DNA from: an uncultured Lachnospiraceae bacterium
Lineage (GTDB): Bacteria; Bacillota; Clostridia; Lachnospirales; Lachnospiraceae
Length of the DNA: 7,621 nt
Assembly: GCA_902803355.1 (NCBI GenBank)
Contig: CADCPP010000125.1
Location: forward strand, 1-7,621
Direction of reading: 5' to 3'
Both the position numbers and the translations under genes were made by a program. How positions within the stretch are numbered: the first letter of the stretch is position 1; every line of letters begins with the position of its first letter. Shown here piece by piece: positions 6,776 to 7,621 of the stretch. The notes under the pieces were generated by a model, which was not told the DNA's origin, did no database searches, and saw nothing but the letters and a program-made list of their open reading frames with translations.

Positions 6776-7621
6776 ATGAGCAAACTCCGCATTATCCCGC
6801 TGGGCGGTCTGGACCAGATCGGGATGAATATTACCGCATTTGAATATGAAAACGACATTATCGTAGTGGACTGCGGCCTGGCGTTTCCCAGTGATGACAT
6901 GCTGGGGATCGACCTGGTCATTCCGGACGTCACTTATCTTGAAGACAATCTTGACCGGGTGAGGGGCTTTTTTATCACGCACGGTCATGAAGACCATATC
7001 GGTGCTCTGCCGTACATCCTGCGCAAGGTCAATGTTCCCATCTACGGGACCAAGCTGACCATGGCGCTGATCGACGGCAAGCTGGAAGAGCAGGGGCTGG
7101 AAAATACCGCGAAGAGGAAGATCGTTACCTATGGGCAGACCGTGACCACGGGCTGCTTTAAGGTGGAGTTTATCCGGACCAATCACAGCATCGTGGACGC
7201 GGCTGCTTTCGCCATCACCTGCCCTGCCGGAACAGTCGTGCATACCGGCGACTTTAAAGTCGATTACACCCCGGTCTACGGCGATCCCATCAACCTTGCC
7301 CGCTTTGCCGAACTGGGGCAGCAGGGCGTGCTGGCCATGCTCTGCGATTCCACAAACGCGATCCGGGAAGGCTTTACCATGTCCGAGCGGACAGTGGGAA
7401 GGACCATTGATGCCATCTTTTCCGAAAACCAGAACAGCCGGATCATCGTGGCGACATTCGCCTCCAATGTGGACCGCGTGCAGCAGATCATCAATACCGC
7501 GGTACGCTACGGCCGGAAAGTGGCAGTGGACGGACGCAGCATGGTCAGGATCCTGAGCACAGCCACCGGCGTCGGCTATATCGACATTCCGGAAGAAACA
7601 CTGGTTTCCCTGGAGGATATC
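6776..7621 (+). CDS. Ribonuclease J, N-terminal part (cut by the window end)
   Basis: First 282 codons of a metallo-beta-lactamase/beta-CASP ribonuclease; the full protein should be about 550 residues. RNase J combines 5'-to-3' exonuclease and endonuclease activity in mRNA decay and rRNA maturation in Bacillota. Seen: PLGGLDQIGMNI (8-19), VVDCGLAFP (30-38), the zinc motif THGHEDHIGALPY (68-80) with H69, H71, D73 and H74, NHSI with H137, HTGDF with D159, and the start of the beta-CASP part at CDSTNA (190-195) followed by IIVATFASNVDRVQQI (223-238). The frame is open to the last base with no stop. AGGAGG at 6764-6769, six bases before the ATG, fixes the start. Whether this is the RnjA or RnjB type cannot be judged from the half shown. 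Confidence 0.95.
   Translation, partial: MSKLRIIPLGGLDQIGMNITAFEYENDIIVVDCGLAFPSDDMLGIDLVIPDVTYLEDNLDRVRGFFITHGHEDHIGALPYILRKVNVPIYGTKLTMALIDGKLEEQGLENTAKRKIVTYGQTVTTGCFKVEFIRTNHSIVDAAAFAITCPAGTVVHTGDFKVDYTPVYGDPINLARFAELGQQGVLAMLCDSTNAIREGFTMSERTVGRTIDAIFSENQNSRIIVATFASNVDRVQQIINTAVRYGRKVAVDGRSMVRILSTATGVGYIDIPEETLVSLEDI

Noticed and set aside
7296..7556. A + strand frame of 86 codons inside the RNase J gene
   Set aside because: The RNase J frame across the same bases carries conserved beta-CASP motifs; this one is Pro, Ser and Trp-rich noise.

Overview
The window reads as a Bacillota (Firmicutes) chromosome, most likely a moderately GC-rich Clostridia-type anaerobe. Supporting signs are AGGAGG ribosome binding sites, the IreB-RuvX-DUF1292 trio, a YycJ/WalJ-type hydrolase, an ArgR repressor and an RNase J. 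Family or genus cannot be fixed from the sequence. All ten genes lie on the + strand and are packed tightly; the largest gap between genes is about 55 bases. I see no RNA gene, mobile element, CRISPR array, convincing promoter or intrinsic terminator.

Region 1 (about 1-1930) is housekeeping and regulation: coaE (last step of coenzyme A synthesis), a metallo-beta-lactamase-fold hydrolase of the YycJ/WalJ type joined to it by an ATGA overlap, and argR (arginine-responsive repressor). The coaE reading frame stays open to the left edge of the window and its apparent ATG lacks a normal ribosome binding site, so its true start may lie outside.

Region 2 (1970-5746) is a complete polyamine (spermidine/putrescine-type) ABC importer: potA (ATPase), potB (permease) and a single 633-residue gene that fuses the second permease PotC to the substrate-binding protein PotD through a charged linker and an extra membrane helix. 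The three genes overlap one another and should be translated as a coupled set. The importer sits directly after argR, so an arginine sensor and a polyamine uptake system are neighbours.

Region 3 (5788-7621) is the conserved set ireB - ruvX - DUF1292, followed by the first 282 codons of an RNase J gene that runs off the right edge. IreB is a small target of the PASTA Ser/Thr kinase system, RuvX is a YqgF-type RNase H-fold nuclease, and RNase J is a central mRNA and rRNA processing enzyme.

Nothing here is clearly a new system. The most interesting points are the PotC-PotD fusion with its seventh membrane helix and changed ligand-pocket residues, the unresolved start of coaE, and the argR-pot adjacency.
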